From: Cyclina sinensis
Lineage: Eukaryota > Mollusca > Bivalvia > Venerida > Veneridae
NCBI GenBank assembly: GCA_012932295.1
Contig: JAAONU010000009.1
Location: 8,597,535-8,661,534 of the forward strand
DNA: 64,000 bases
Direction: 5' to 3'
Shown here: one piece after another, positions 1 to 11,663 of the stretch
Layout: every line of letters begins with the position of its first letter
How positions within the stretch are numbered: the stretch's first letter is position 1
The notes under the pieces: model-generated
Told to the model about the DNA's origin: nothing
Databases searched by the model: none
Seen by the model: the letters and a program-made list of their open reading frames with translations, nothing else
Position numbers and translations under genes: made by a program

Positions 1-1774
1 AAAAGCTTTCGCTTCTAAAAAAAAGGATTGAAGGTCCTGAGAACCGACAAATGAGAAGTTATTGCAATTGGTGATTACAGTCATAAAGTACGATTGTTCA
101 GAATCTTGGAACATTTATACAAGGTGGCAATGATGGCCCTATATCGATCACCCAAGTTTTTTTCTAAAACTTAATGAAGATGATCAGAGTGAAAAACTAA
201 ACTTCTGAAGACGCATGACGCACAAAGCATCAACAAACTCTTAAACCTGTTTTTTTCAGTTCGAAGAAAATATTGAACATGGACATTGCCACACGCCTGT
301 TATTATTTCTAAATTCCCACTGACATATTGAAGTGTAATTCAAGGGAGATGGTTTTTTTTTCTGTGTTTTATCTCTTGCCTCCCCTCAATATTTTTGAAA
401 ATGTAAAAAACTGAAAGTTTGTCCTGATATAAACATATAGGCAAATTGCCTTCCCAAGATGCAACTACATAAAAACAGATGCACTTCATAAGGTCTTCTG
501 CTTGCATAATTGTGTCCAAGTTACCCTCAAGTGCACTGCACCATCATTAGAATCTGGTGAGGTGTTGTCAATTTTAAATTAAAATTGTACATTCCAGTTC
601 ATATCTTCATTCATCGTTTGTTACCCCCGGTACATATTCCGCACAACTACATTATGTACCTTGGGACAATTGACTGCAGATTATTCGTTTTCATGAAATT
701 TGATTAGCAAAGAGAAGTTACTCTTCGTCCAATGAGATTCTGCATTACAAATAGATACTCTTCAATGTGGAGAGTAGGCATAACGACATGTTATTAAAAA
801 TAGACGTGTTTAAACTTAGCCGCGAAAGGCAAATTGTAACGAGTAATTTCATTAACTAAGATTGCGCAATGGAAATTTTTCAGAAACCAATGAAAGTAGG
901 TAATGAATTTTTCGTGTTTTGACATATTCTTGGCACTGTCTGCAACACCATTTTCTTCCATCACTTTCTACAGAGATACTGTTCTGGAATTTCTGAAATT
1001 TAACATTGTCCTTAAAACTTGGATGATCCTTGTTTACTTAGGACATTCCTTCCTACAATGATCAGGACGTACACAGGTTTGCAAGCTGTTATCAACATTT
1101 TGTGAAATACATTCCCCAAATTTCACAACAAGACTTTCCCGTTCTACGGTACCGTTTCACAGTATTTGTTTTAATTAAGGTTAGAGTGAATACATGTAGG
1201 TCAAACTGCTTATTTAAATCATCTGTATCATAATACATAGATAAGACCAGCCTCCGGTAGTATGAACAAATATCAGATATATCTTCTTTCAGTAGCATTA
1301 TGCTGTTCCCATCTTCATGAAGCATGCCGGTATTATTTCTTGCATGAGAACCATAACAACGAAGGCATCATTAAATCGAACAAACTAATTCGAAGAATTG
1401 ATTTCCCTCGTCGAACAAGTGATGGAGTTTTCATGTGTGTTTGCATATCGAGTAGAGATATAATTGCTTTACTTCCTTGCACAAACTGAATTAATATTAT
1501 TTGAGAGTACCTGAAAAACTTGTTTTTCAAACAATGAATGAAAGAAGGTTCTGCATAAGATACAAATGTATGTTTAAGTAACAAATGTATAGCTGCCTGA
1601 GAATTGCATGGGTGAATATGTTTGGATTCAAAACCTTTTAATTCTATGAACTAGTTTCAAAAACCATGAAAGAAAGATTGTTCAATGACAATTTTAGTCT
1701 CGACACGCTTTTTCCTGCTATCTAGGTGAAAAGAATTCAACGTTGTATAAAAAATGTAGCAAAACTTCCATCTG
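1..1774. other. Non-coding duplicated flank
   Basis: No convincing gene. The open frames here are short and have no recognisable domain. Positions 1-915 are nearly identical to 40,232-41,133. Positions 916-1,720 are not shared with copy 2 and show nothing recognisable. Similarity resumes at about 1,724. By position this would be the intron 5' of the sulfotransferase-like exon. Confidence 0.6.
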
Positions 1775-2406
1775 AAACGAGAGTAGAGTAGAGTAGAGTA
1801 CAATACAGTATAGAATAGAGTACAGTACAGTATAGTATAGTATAGAGTACAGTACAGTACAGTACAGTACAGTACAGTACAGTACAGTACAGGGTAGGGT
1901 AGAGTAGAGTAGGGTAGTGTAGGGTATACAGTATAGTATAGTATAGTATAAAGTATAGTATAGTATAGTATAAAGTATAGTATAGTATAGTATAAAGTTT
2001 AGTATAGTATAGTATAGTATAGTATAGTATAGTATAGTATAGTATAGTATAGTATAGTATAGTATTACTATAGTATAGTATAGTATAAAGTATAGTATAG
2101 TATAGTATAAAGTATAATATAATACAGTACAGTACAGTACAGTACAGTACAGTACAGTACAGTACAGTACAGTACAGTACAGTACAGTACAGTACAGTAC
2201 AGTACAGTATAGTATAGAGTATAGTATGGTATAGTATTGTTTGGTATAGTATGGTATGGTATGGTATGGTATGGTATGGTATGGTATGGTATGGTATGGT
2301 ATGGTATGGTATGGTATGGTATGGTATGGCATGGCATGGCATGGCATGGCATGGCATAGCATAGCATAGCATAGCATAGCACAGTACAATACAGTACAGT
2401 ACAGTA
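1775..2406. repeat. Pentanucleotide microsatellite in ordered variant blocks
   Basis: About 630 bp of 5-bp units in homogeneous runs: AGTAG-type, then ACAGT, ATAGT (interrupted by TATAA variants), ACAGT again, then ATGGT, ATGGC and ATAGC at the right edge. Because 5 is not divisible by 3, all frames on the complement stay open and produce long Tyr/Cys/Leu-rich spurious ORFs. Copy 2 has only about 30 bp of related sequence at 41,954-41,982, so this is a local expansion. Confidence 0.95.
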
Positions 2407-2554
2407 TATTTTATTTAACTGTTTAAAACTTTTGATCTCTAGCCAAGTTTGCAAAAACGAGATTACACAGTATGGAAAAAAAACAATCACTTTAGTGTGG
2501 ATGCAAAGACAATCGATTCATTAATTTTTTTTTATTATGTTCTTATATTTTCAG

Positions 2555-3289
2555 GAGTGTGATAGACACGTACCAAATGTTTTGATCCAGTATGGCCCAG
2601 GGCGCACAGCATCAACGCTACAGTTTCAAATATTATGTTTAATGATGATAATGTTGCATGAAGATGAAGCCAGCTCTATTGGCTGTTATTTTCACAGAAA
2701 ACCTTCGCACAAATACTCTGTCATCAAAACACATGATAGGAAGTTTTTGTTACAATCACTACCTAGAAATGCATGGATTTTCATGACTTCTGGATCTCAA
2801 CGACCTTCTGAACTTAATCGAAAAGAGGAAACACAAAACATAACCTTAAAATATATTGTAGATATAGGTATGGTTGCAAGGAAGGGACACTTCATTGCCT
2901 ATGACTACCAGACAATTTTCGGAATCTCAGACAAACAAATGTCGGATGTCGTTTCATATTTGCGCTTTTGGGACATTCTGAGACGGTGTTGTGGAAAGCA
3001 AATGTCCAGCGATTGGAGGAACAGATTATCACCAATACCGCACTATTCGAAGCATTACGATTCACGTGATACACTATACCCTGCTTGTGAAATGTATAAC
3101 ATTAGTGAAGTGGAAACACTGTTCATCAATACTTACATATATAAACGTTACACACCGATAAATTCGTTAAGGGACACCATTGGCAAACCTTCGACCGTCG
3201 ACGGTACACTAAATGGACATTATTGTGAGCGTTGTAACAAAAACATAACCGCCCGTCATCTTCATGGGCTGAACAATAAATGTGCTTAA
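2555..3289 (+). CDS. Sulfotransferase-like protein, terminal exon (copy 1)
   Basis: The exon starts after a pyrimidine-rich tract and acceptor ending at 2,554 and runs 244 codons to a stop. No start codon is needed because the frame enters at phase 0 from an upstream exon. Near the N-end, VLIQYGPGRTASTLQF resembles the PAPS-binding P-loop of sulfotransferases, and VIKTHD resembles the KTH motif that follows it in many of these enzymes; this is a family inference. The last 25 residues hold C-x2-C with later His and Cys, a possible metal site. The exon is about 2.6% different from 42,213-42,947: 10 replacement and 9 silent changes by eye, with no stop or frameshift. Its own first exon would lie left of the window, so whether this copy is expressed is unknown. 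A poly(A) signal follows at 3,423. Confidence 0.7.
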   Translation, partial: ECDRHVPNVLIQYGPGRTASTLQFQILCLMMIMLHEDEASSIGCYFHRKPSHKYSVIKTHDRKFLLQSLPRNAWIFMTSGSQRPSELNRKEETQNITLKYIVDIGMVARKGHFIAYDYQTIFGISDKQMSDVVSYLRFWDILRRCCGKQMSSDWRNRLSPIPHYSKHYDSRDTLYPACEMYNISEVETLFINTYIYKRYTPINSLRDTIGKPSTVDGTLNGHYCERCNKNITARHLHGLNNKCA

Positions 3290-4267
3290 ACTTCTAAAAG
3301 GTCTTGTAAAAACTGTTATATTTGCCCATGGTTCCTGTATTTATTATTTATTCATGCAGTTTTATCATTTCTAGTTTCAAATTATATATGTGTCGGGTTT
3401 ATTTTCCAAATATAACATATAAAATAAAATCTGTAAACTATTGAAATAAAATGAATTAAAAATTAGCAAATATTAACACTTTTCTTCAAATACAAAATAA
3501 ATGCAAACAAGCGCCAAGTTAGACATGACACCCCAACATCAGCACCCTGTCCCTCTCGCTTAAGGTATGTTGTCAATGGAAATGCAGTGCAGGGAAGCTG
3601 TTGGGTATAAGAGTGAATAATAGACGTAAAAGGTAGAAGGAGATCAATTTCAGAGAGGTGCAGAGAGAAAGTTCTTCGTAGAAGATACCACGCGTGGAAG
3701 GATTACCAGCTTGTTGTAAATGAAAAGGAAAATCTGAGGTACTACGAAATCTTTGTTACAAATTACGATCGAGTAACCTTCCGGACAAGCATTTATGAGA
3801 TTAAACAAAGGAAGATAATAAAATATGGAGCAAGCACAGATATGGTTTCTGCAGAAGGCGCAACCAATTAATGTACACTGTCATTGTGAAGTATCAACTA
3901 AAGATTTTCGTTAATTTTGGGATATTATACTGCTATATTATAAATGGACGTAATTCAAGAACGAATGATGACAGAGTTATGCTTCTTATGCGTCCTTTGC
4001 ATTGTATGCAATATAAATTAATTCTCTTAATAACTGTTGGAGTTATGCTCCGGTCAAGCAAAGAATATTATATATACATGAAATGATAATTTAAGAATGG
4101 GGCACTCTAGAGGTATGACCTTGTACACTATGCTCTTTTCTCTTTATCGTTGTATTATGTTAAAAAATATCTTCACAAGGACGGACTCGACAATTTATTA
4201 TATCCCTCCTGCCTATCGGTGGGGGATAAAGATTGGTTGTCTTAATATGTTTCTTTATAGAAATTAC
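3290..4267. other. Duplicated 3' flank of sulfotransferase-like exon
   Basis: Nearly identical to 42,948-43,757. The small open frame at 3,871-4,086 is present in both copies but has no recognisable domain. Copy 1 and copy 2 part at about 4,108, just after GAATGGGGCACT. Confidence 0.6.
3423..3428 (+). terminator. Poly(A) signal AATAAA
   Basis: AATAAA lies 134 bases after the stop of the sulfotransferase-like exon. It is conserved in copy 2 at 43,079-43,084. Confidence 0.45.
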
Positions 4268-4269
4268 TA

Positions 4270-4390
4270 CTGTATTCCTAGAAATGTTCGCGGATACAAT
4301 ATTTCGCGTTTTTCTTATTGTCGGCATTTTCGCGGAGACAAACTTTCGCGCATTTATAGTAACCGCGAATTCCGCGAATATTAAGTCGCT
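4270..4390 (+). repeat. Left terminal/subterminal inverted repeat of pogo element
   Basis: The outermost 15 bp match the other end exactly, in inverted orientation. Inside lies a cluster of TTCGCG and CCGCGAA motifs (near 4,288, 4,313, 4,331, 4,346, 4,364 and 4,373), probable transposase-binding sites. Confidence 0.8.
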
Positions 4391-4592
4391 ACGGCCTAAA
4401 TTACAGTTTTTTGACAAAGTCGTGCCTTTCCGTGAACACTTTTTACTTATACCCTTTTCACTATGCGATTAAGTAAGATTTAGTCAGACCCGTTAGCTTT
4501 TATTCTCATTTGAATCATAACTGACTTTATCTTTAAAATGTCGATACGTAATTTATTTACACCTGAAAAATCAGGAAAGAATTGCCGATCCT

Positions 4593-6230
4593 TTGGAAAC
4601 ATTGTTACCTTCTTGTAGTACGAGTGATGATTCTGTGATAGAAATTGCGAATGAGAATGTGAAGGATGTTATTAAAAAATGCATTAAACGTAAAAGGGGG
4701 AACTATGCGAACTATGATGAGGAAACACGGGCGGAGATCGGGAAATATGCAACATTACACGGAAATGCTAATGCAGTTCGATACTTTACTAAAAAACTGA
4801 AACTTGACAAACCCATGAATGAGAGCACTGTGAGATCAATCAAAAAAGCGTATAAACAAAAAACCACTCAGACTCCAGAAAAAAATGTAACTAAATTACC
4901 GAAATGTGACAATCTTGGTAGGCCTAAATTACTGGGAAAATATGATGATGATGTTGTAGACTACGTAAAAAAATTACGAGACTCCGGTTCAATTGTAAAT
5001 CGGCAGATTGTTATTGCCAGTGCACGTGGAATTTTGATGTCTAGAAATAAAGTCATTCTTGAGGAATTTGGTGGCCATATAAATTTGAACAGATCATGGG
5101 CAGAGTCATTCATGAGACGTATTGGGTTTGTCCGTAGAAAGGGCACGAAGGCTGCAAGAAAATTGCCATTCGATTTTGACCAGCAAAAAGTTGACTTTTT
5201 GACCAGGGTACAAGATGTCAGAGACAAATTCTCAATACCTGAGGAATTGATCATCAATTTCGACCAAACAAATATCAGCATTATACCATGTGGCAATTGG
5301 ACAATGGCTGAACAAGGTACGGTATAAACCTACATGTATTTAATCTTCAAATCATGAAAAAAATGATATTAAAATAAAATTATTCCCGGTCTCCACCCCT
5401 GTATATGCGCATGTAGTATAGCATATTTTCCAAATCCGTCTGGATTTATCTAACGGTTATGTCATGCTACTGTAATATGGCTTTCATTATAACAACATAA
5501 CCGCTGTTTATCAATGTGGCACTTGATCGCTATTGTACTTTTAACAAAGGATTACACCTAATCCAAGCAAATAAAATCCAAGTCATTCAATGTACGCAAA
5601 CTGTAAATGCTTTTGTATACGCTGTAACTAGCGAATAAAGTCAATAAGCATGATAATTACTAATAATTGACAATTTCCTTTTCAGGGTCCAAACAGGTAT
5701 CTATAACTGGCCTTGAGGATAAAAGGCAGATAACTGCACTTTTGTCATGCACTATGAGCGGCACACTGGTACCGCCATAACTTCTTTACCAAGGGAAAAC
5801 AGATCAATGCCATCCCAGTATACAGTTTCCTAAAGACTGGGATATTTTTCATACGGAAAATCACTGGTCAAATGAGCATTCAATGATTCGCTTCGTTGAC
5901 AAAGTGTTGTCCCCTTACATTAACGAAACTCGAGAATCTCTTGATCTTGCTCTTAAACACCCCGCATTGCTGATCTTTGACTGTTTCGCTGCACACCGCG
6001 TTGATGCCTTCTTACAAAAGCTAGAACAATCTAACTTTAAGTGCGTGTTTATACCGGGTGGCTGCACAGGAGAACTACAGCCTCTCGATTTGTCCGGAAA
6101 TGCTCAACTCAAAGATGAAGTGAAAAAAGAGTTCACTCTCTGGTATGCGGATATAGTGCAGCGACAGCTTGATAAGGGCACTGATGTTGAAAAACTTGAT
6201 ATAGACTTGTGCTTGTGCATGTGTATATAA
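4593..6230 (+). pseudogene. pogo/Tigger transposase with one internal stop
   Basis: Exon 1 is 4,593-5,316, intron 5,317-5,685 (GT...AG after a pyrimidine tract), exon 2 is 5,686-6,230; the join is in frame. The N-terminal roughly 90 residues are basic and look like a Psq/CENP-B-type helix-turn-helix, followed by a second DNA-binding region around GRPKLLGKYDDDVVDYVKKL. The DDE domain shows the first Asp in IINFDQTNISI, the second in LLIFDCFAAHRVDAF, and the pogo signature FIPGGCTGELQPLDLS with the third Asp. Codon 5,778-5,780 is TAA where family members usually have Gln; reading continues in frame beyond it. The protein ends soon after the DDE domain at a stop at 6,230. This single lesion probably inactivates the copy, unless it is a sequencing error. 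Confidence 0.85.
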
Positions 6231-6446
6231 ATCATGTCATGACATTGCATATTAAACCACCGTATGTATACTGTATGCAGCAGTTGTGTGACGTCACAGA
6301 TGTAAATATGAAATACAAGCTAAAACATGAAGGATGAACTTTACATAATTCTTTACACATTTCTATAGCACCTGTGTTTATATGTTTTTGTGTGAGTAAA
6401 TTACAATAAATATTCTGCATGTTTATGTTTTTATTTGGATGAAGCT

Positions 6447-6563
6447 AGAAATGTTCGCGGATTTGTTATAAGTGACATATTCGCGGCTATAAAGATTCGC
6501 GGAATGATGCCTACCGCGAAAAGCGCTAACTTAAAATGCGCGAAATCTTTTCTAGGAATACAG
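6447..6563 (-). repeat. Right terminal/subterminal inverted repeat of pogo element
   Basis: Inverted partner of the left end, ending CAG then TA. It carries a similar cluster of TTCGCG/CGCGAA motifs between about 6,455 and 6,546. One of these, AAATGTTCGCGGAT, also occurs in the same orientation at the left end. Confidence 0.8.
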
Positions 6564-6565
6564 TA

Positions 6566-6859
6566 TTTGGTATCAAATTTTTTGAGGCAACTGTTTTTGC
6601 GATACAGTTCTTTCTTGTAAAATGGAGAGGCTATCTCGTTTAAAGGTCACTTCTGAATGTTAGCAATCATATACATGTATTTTGTAAAAGAGATAATATG
6701 TTTAAAAGATAAACAATGTTACAAGTTAAGCACAGACAATATACCGCATTAATCTAGTTCCTTTATGAATTATTCAGAAATATAAAGTTCCAAGATCCTA
6801 CGAACATCAAATTAAGTTATCATTATAGTACTTTAGTGCTGTAAGAACCAGTTGTTTTG
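6566..6859. other. Unassigned non-coding spacer
   Basis: Between the pogo element and the recognisable start of the 52-bp satellite. Very diverged satellite-like words (AGTCGTACTTATC-like) appear toward the right side. No gene seen. Confidence 0.5.
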
Positions 6860-9141
6860 CACTTTATTTAAACTGTGCTTAAGTGGTACTTATCATTAGA
6901 TTTTAACTTAGACTTGTTTTTTGACTATACTAGAATCATACTTATCAACATATATACTGGTATTTTAACTGTACTAAACTCATACTTATCCTAAGAGGTA
7001 CATTATGACTGGTATTAAAACTACGCTCAAGTCGTACTTATCATAAGATCTGCACTAAGACTCGTATTTAAACTGTACTAAAATCATACTTATCCTAGAT
7101 CTACACTTAGACTGGTATCTTAACAGTTCTAAAATTGAACTGATATTTAGATCTACACTATGACTGGTATTAAAACTACACTCAAGTCGTACTTATTTTT
7201 TGCTCTACACATAGACCGGTATTTTAACTGTACTAAATTTGTTCTCATGATTTAATCTACGCTTAGACTGGTATTTTAACTCTGCTTAACTCGTACTAAT
7301 CATTAGGTCTACACTAAGACTGGTACTTTAACTCTGCTTAAGTCGTACTTATCCTTGGACCTACACATAGACTGTTACTTTAACACTGCTTAAGTCGTAC
7401 TTATCCTTGGACCTAGACATATACTGGTACTTTAACACTGCTTAAGTCGTGCTTTTCCTTAGGTCTACACTACGACTGGTACTTTAACTCTGCTTAAGTC
7501 GTACTTATCCTTGGACCTAAACATAGACTGGTACTTTAACACTGCTGAAGTCGTGCTTATCATTAGGTCTACACTAAGACTGGTACTTTAACTCTGCTTA
7601 AGTCGTACTTATCCTTGGACCTAGACATAGACTGGTACTTTAACACTGCTTAAGTCGTACTTATCCTTGGACCTAGACATATACTGGTACTTTAACACTG
7701 CTTAAGTCGTGCTTATCATTAGGTCTACACTAAGACTGGTACTTTAACTCTGCTTAAGTCGTACTTATCCTTGGACCTACACATAGACTGGTACTTTAAC
7801 ACTGCTTAAGTCGTGCTTATCATTAGGTCTACACTAAGACTGGTACTTTAACTCTGCTTAAGTCGTACTTATCCTTGGACCTACACATAGACTGGTAATT
7901 TAACACTGCTTAAGTCGTACTTATCCTTGGACCTAGACATATACTGGTACTTTAACACTGCTTAAGTCGTGCTTATCATTAGGTTTACACTAAGACTGGT
8001 ACTTTAACTCTGCTTAAGTCGTACTTATCCTTGGACCTACACATAGACTGTTCCTTTAACACTGCTTAACTCGTGCTTATCCTTGGACCTAGACATATAC
8101 TGGTACTTTAACACTGCTTAAGTCGTGCTTTTCCTTAGGTCTACACTAAGACTGGTACTTTAACTCTGCTTAAGTCGTACTTATCCTTGGACCTACACAT
8201 AGACTGGTACTTTAACACTGCTGAAGTCGTGCTTATCATTAGGTCTACACTAAGACTGGTACTTTAACTCTGCCTAAGTCGTACTTATCCTTGGACCTAG
8301 ACATAGACTTGTACTTTAACACTGCTTAAGTCGTACTTATCCTTGGACCTAGACATATACTGGTACTTTAACACTGCTTAAGTCGTGCTTTTCCTTAGGT
8401 CTACACTAAGACTGGTACTTTAACTCTGCTTAAGTCGTACTTATCCTTGGACCTACACATAGACTGGTACTTTAACACTGCTTAAGTCGTGCTTATCATT
8501 AGGTCTACACTAAGACTGGTACTTTAACTCTGCTTAAGTCGTACTTATCCTTGGACCTACACATAGACTGGTACTTTAACACTGCTTAAGTCGTACTTAT
8601 CCTTGGACCTAGACATATACTGGTACTTTAACACTGCTTAAGTCGTGCTTATCATTAGGTCTACACTAAGACTGGTACTTTAACTCTGCTTAAGTCGTAC
8701 TTATCCTTGGACCTACACATAGACTGGTACTTTAACACTGCTTAAGTCGTGCTTATCATTAGGTCTACAATAAGACTGGTATTTTAACTCTGCTTAAGTT
8801 ATACCTATCATTACGTGTACACATAGACATGTATTTATAACTCTGTTTAAGTCGTATTTATCATAAGATCTACTCATAGACTGGACTAGTATCTCTGCTT
8901 AAGTCGTGCTTATCATTAGATCTACACATAAACTGTAATTTTAACTCTGTTTAAGTCGTACAAGTTTATCATGAGATCTACACTTAGACTGGTACTTTAA
9001 CATTGCTTAAGTCGTACCTATCATTAGGTCTACATATAGAATGGTATTTTTACTCTGCTTAAGTCGTACCTATCATTACGTCTACATATATAATGGCATT
9101 TTAATTCTGGTTAAGTCGTACCTATCAATAGGTCTACATAT
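6860..9141. repeat. 52-bp satellite array with higher-order structure (long copy)
   Basis: About 44 tandem monomers of 52 bp around GCTTAAGTCGTACTTATC and AGACTGGTACTTTAAC. In the centre, variant monomers alternate (CATTAGGTCTACACTAAG versus CCTTGGACCTACACATAG versus GACCTAGACATATAC), giving dimeric (104 bp) and trimeric (156 bp) repeats that are almost identical to each other. Monomers at both edges are more diverged, as expected from unequal exchange. The array ends where the Gypsy 5' LTR begins. A shorter array of the same family lies at 43,765-44,540. Confidence 0.95.
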
Positions 9142-9355
9142 TGTTACGAGAGAGCCATCATCATTTTGTATAATAAAAATTTTGGTGTTTGTTACCACGT
9201 CGCCACTTTAATTAGTTTACAGGTAAAGGTCGCGGATGTGGCCGATATTGCAGCAGACAGTGCTGTGGATAGCTGAGACTTATTAATAATTAAATCTTAT
9301 CAATCGATCCTCTCCTAAAGTATCCTAATTACCATGTAGTTTGACGGAGAAATAC
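9142..9355 (+). repeat. 5' LTR of Gypsy element
   Basis: Begins TGTTACGA and matches 17,957-18,171 over about 214 bp with roughly 12 differences. Similarity ends just before TGGCGA, a common first part of Gypsy primer-binding sites. Confidence 0.8.
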
Positions 9356-10513
9356 GAAATGTGGCGAGTTACAGCCGATCCTCATTCACGGGCTTTATCG
9401 TTTAGAATGTCCCAGATATGAAGACGCGCGCGGTACGGGCTAAAACTGCTAGAACGCCAATAACGTCATCGACTTAATGACGTACCCGGCTGTCCAGCGT
9501 CCCAAGTACTATAAATAGGCCTCAAACCAGCTGATTACTATCAGTATTTGGCTCGACTCTTTATAGCCGTCACAATACATTAACCTTCCATCATCATGAA
9601 TAGAATTATGTCAGTTTCACCGTACACCATAAAGGTAGATTTATAAATAATTTATAAGAGTTCCATAAATATTATTCTAAATTACTTTGTTTTGTTGACA
9701 AGTGAGTGTTCCCAACCACTTGTGAGTTAGACCATCAAATCCCTTGAAATAGCAAGCCTGACAAGAACATTATCAAATACCAGGTAGAAGTCTAAATCAG
9801 AATCATTACCAACATTAGACAGAAGACTTACTTGGATTAGGATTTTCAAGTCTAGCAATTATTTGTATTGAATTAAAATACTTAATAGATTTTTGTTTAT
9901 ATTGCAGGATTGTTTTTCTTTAATTTTCCCTTGTAGCTCTCCTTCACCTGTCCTGGATATCGATGCGTATTAGGAAGCAGACCCCAAATGCGTTTCAACT
10001 GGTGTAAGAAGTGGGATATTAATAAAATTTGATCAAATCAATTTGAGACAAGATGAAATAAAATTTTTCCACAGGATGTTTACATATGACATTATCTGTT
10101 TTTTTTTTTTTTGCTTTTTTGTTTACATAGTATTGATCCAAACATAAGATTATTACAGATAAAATTCAAGTCTGCAATTTTTCCAGGAGACTACAAGCAA
10201 CAGTAGCCAGAGAAACTTTTATACATTTATTTAACAACTGTACTGATTTTAACATTACAAAAACTTTATTTTCTGTGATAAATTTGTCTTTCCAGATGCT
10301 GACCATTCAATCATTCCAGTAATAATGCAAGTTACTGATTGGATCCTGTTACATATTTATTTTGAGTGACCCTTGCTACTGTGTTCCGGCTTGATCACCC
10401 TGAAAACAGAAGGAAGATAGCTTATACATTTTACATTAGTTCTCTTTATCTTTATTTCATTATATACCTTAATACCAAATATTGACAATACCCAGATTTT
10501 ACAAATAATAAAG
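9356..10513. other. Gypsy 5' leader
   Basis: A 1.16-kb stretch between the LTR and gag without a supportable gene. It contains a good TATA box at 9,510 and an AT-rich tail. It is long for a Gypsy leader, so either the LTR is really longer and its right-hand partner was truncated, or extra sequence was acquired. Confidence 0.5.
9510..9517 (+). promoter_or_regulatory. TATA box in Gypsy leader
   Basis: TATAAATA followed by a GGCCTC-rich segment, about 1 kb upstream of gag. It lies outside the 214 bp shared by the LTRs, which is unusual for a retrotransposon promoter. Function inferred only. Confidence 0.35.
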
Positions 10514-11663
10514 ATGTCTGAAAATCAAATGGATCCTAAAGTACAGGATATCCAACCTGGAAATTTCAGTAATGAGACATTGTCTCAAATAAGTGACCAT
10601 ACAATACCAAATACGCCTGTTGAAGATACAAGTGATGAAATTTCCAGGATGCTAAATATAGCAGAAAATATGAAAAATGCACTAACATCTATGGCTGACA
10701 ATGTAGAACAAAGACTAACTCGTACTGAAACGAGACAGAGATAGTTCGAAAATCAAAACAGCAATAATACATTCCCTAGTGAAAGACAAATAAACCTTGA
10801 GGACAGAAATACCCCTGACCAGAGTAATACAATCACTAATACAGTAAAGATTAAACCCCCCAACCTTTGACGGAAGTGATGATTTGAATGGATTCCTTAT
10901 ATCCTTCCAAATATGTAGTGACTTGAATAATTGGATCTAAAGGGTTGTGCCTTGCTAGCTCTCTTAAAGGAGATGCTCGCACAATGTTGACTGAACTTGA
11001 TACCACAAATAACTCTTACTATAACATGTTAGTTGATCGCTTGAACCAGAGATATGGTCCTGCAAATAAAACAGAGATATTAAAGAGCAAAACTAAAAAA
11101 TCGTGTTAGAAACAAAGGAGAAACAATTTCTCAGTTGTCACAAGATATAAGAAGACTTAAAAATAATGCATATGAAGGCGCATCAAAGGAAATAATAGAG
11201 GGAATAGCACTTAATCACTTTATAGATGCTATAACAGACTCTGACGTAAGATTAAGAATCTGTCCCAAAATTTTATTAGAAGCCAAGCAAGCTGCTATCA
11301 GACTAGAGGCATTCCGTTATGCTGACAAACAAAGACACAGAAGTGTAGCCACTGCTTCCACAGAAAATACAGACTGCAATAAAGACCAGAAACTAGATCT
11401 GTGTAAATGTTTAGAATCTTTAACAAAAGAAATATCAGACTTAAAAAGTGACAGATTTTCAATTAACAGGTCAACCAGACCTCAAATGTTAAACACTGAC
11501 AGACATTCCCAGTCTGGGAAACTACTGACCCACAAAAACTTAAGATATCAGACAGATAGACAATCAAGTGATTCGGGAAACGGAAACAGGTCGGTCTGGA
11601 GGCCCACAGGTCGATTCTTTCACAGGGGCCAGAAAAAACAACTAAAAACAAAAGTTGAACAAT
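10514..11663 (+). pseudogene. Gypsy gag (broken)
   Basis: Opens with an ATG at 10,514 and 76 codons to a stop at 10,742. The homologous reading continues through frame changes near 10,860 and 10,930 and a stop near 11,106. The best preserved part, 11,135-11,660, has the capsid-like pattern of retrotransposon gag (ISQLSQDIRRLKNNAY, then LNHFIDAITDSDVRLRI). No CCHC zinc knuckle is visible in the basic C-terminal region, where Gypsy gag often has one. Confidence 0.75.

Larger units (their letters stand above)
4270..6563 (+). mobile_element. pogo/Tigger-type DNA transposon (Tc1-mariner superfamily)
   Basis: A 2,294-bp element flanked by TA at 4,268-4,269 and 6,564-6,565, the target duplication of the Tc1/mariner/pogo group. 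Both ends begin CTGTATTCCTAGAAA as inverted repeats. It encodes a two-exon transposase with a pogo-type DDE domain and one in-frame stop. It sits in copy 1 only. The copy appears young: ends and target duplication are intact and only one inactivating lesion was seen. Confidence 0.9.

Noticed and set aside
1718..2490. Long minus-strand open frames rich in Tyr, Cys and Leu
   Set aside because: They are translations of a pentanucleotide microsatellite; three overlapping frames are open at once.
3871..4086. 71-codon ORF conserved in both duplication copies (also 43,527-43,742)
   Set aside because: Conservation is explained by the recent duplication; no domain and no start or splice context.
4097..4472. 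Small overlapping ORFs on both strands
   Set aside because: They fall on the GC-rich inverted repeat of the pogo element.
6860..9141. CRISPR-like array
   Set aside because: Eukaryotic context; no unique spacers, monomers are head-to-tail and similar along their whole length.
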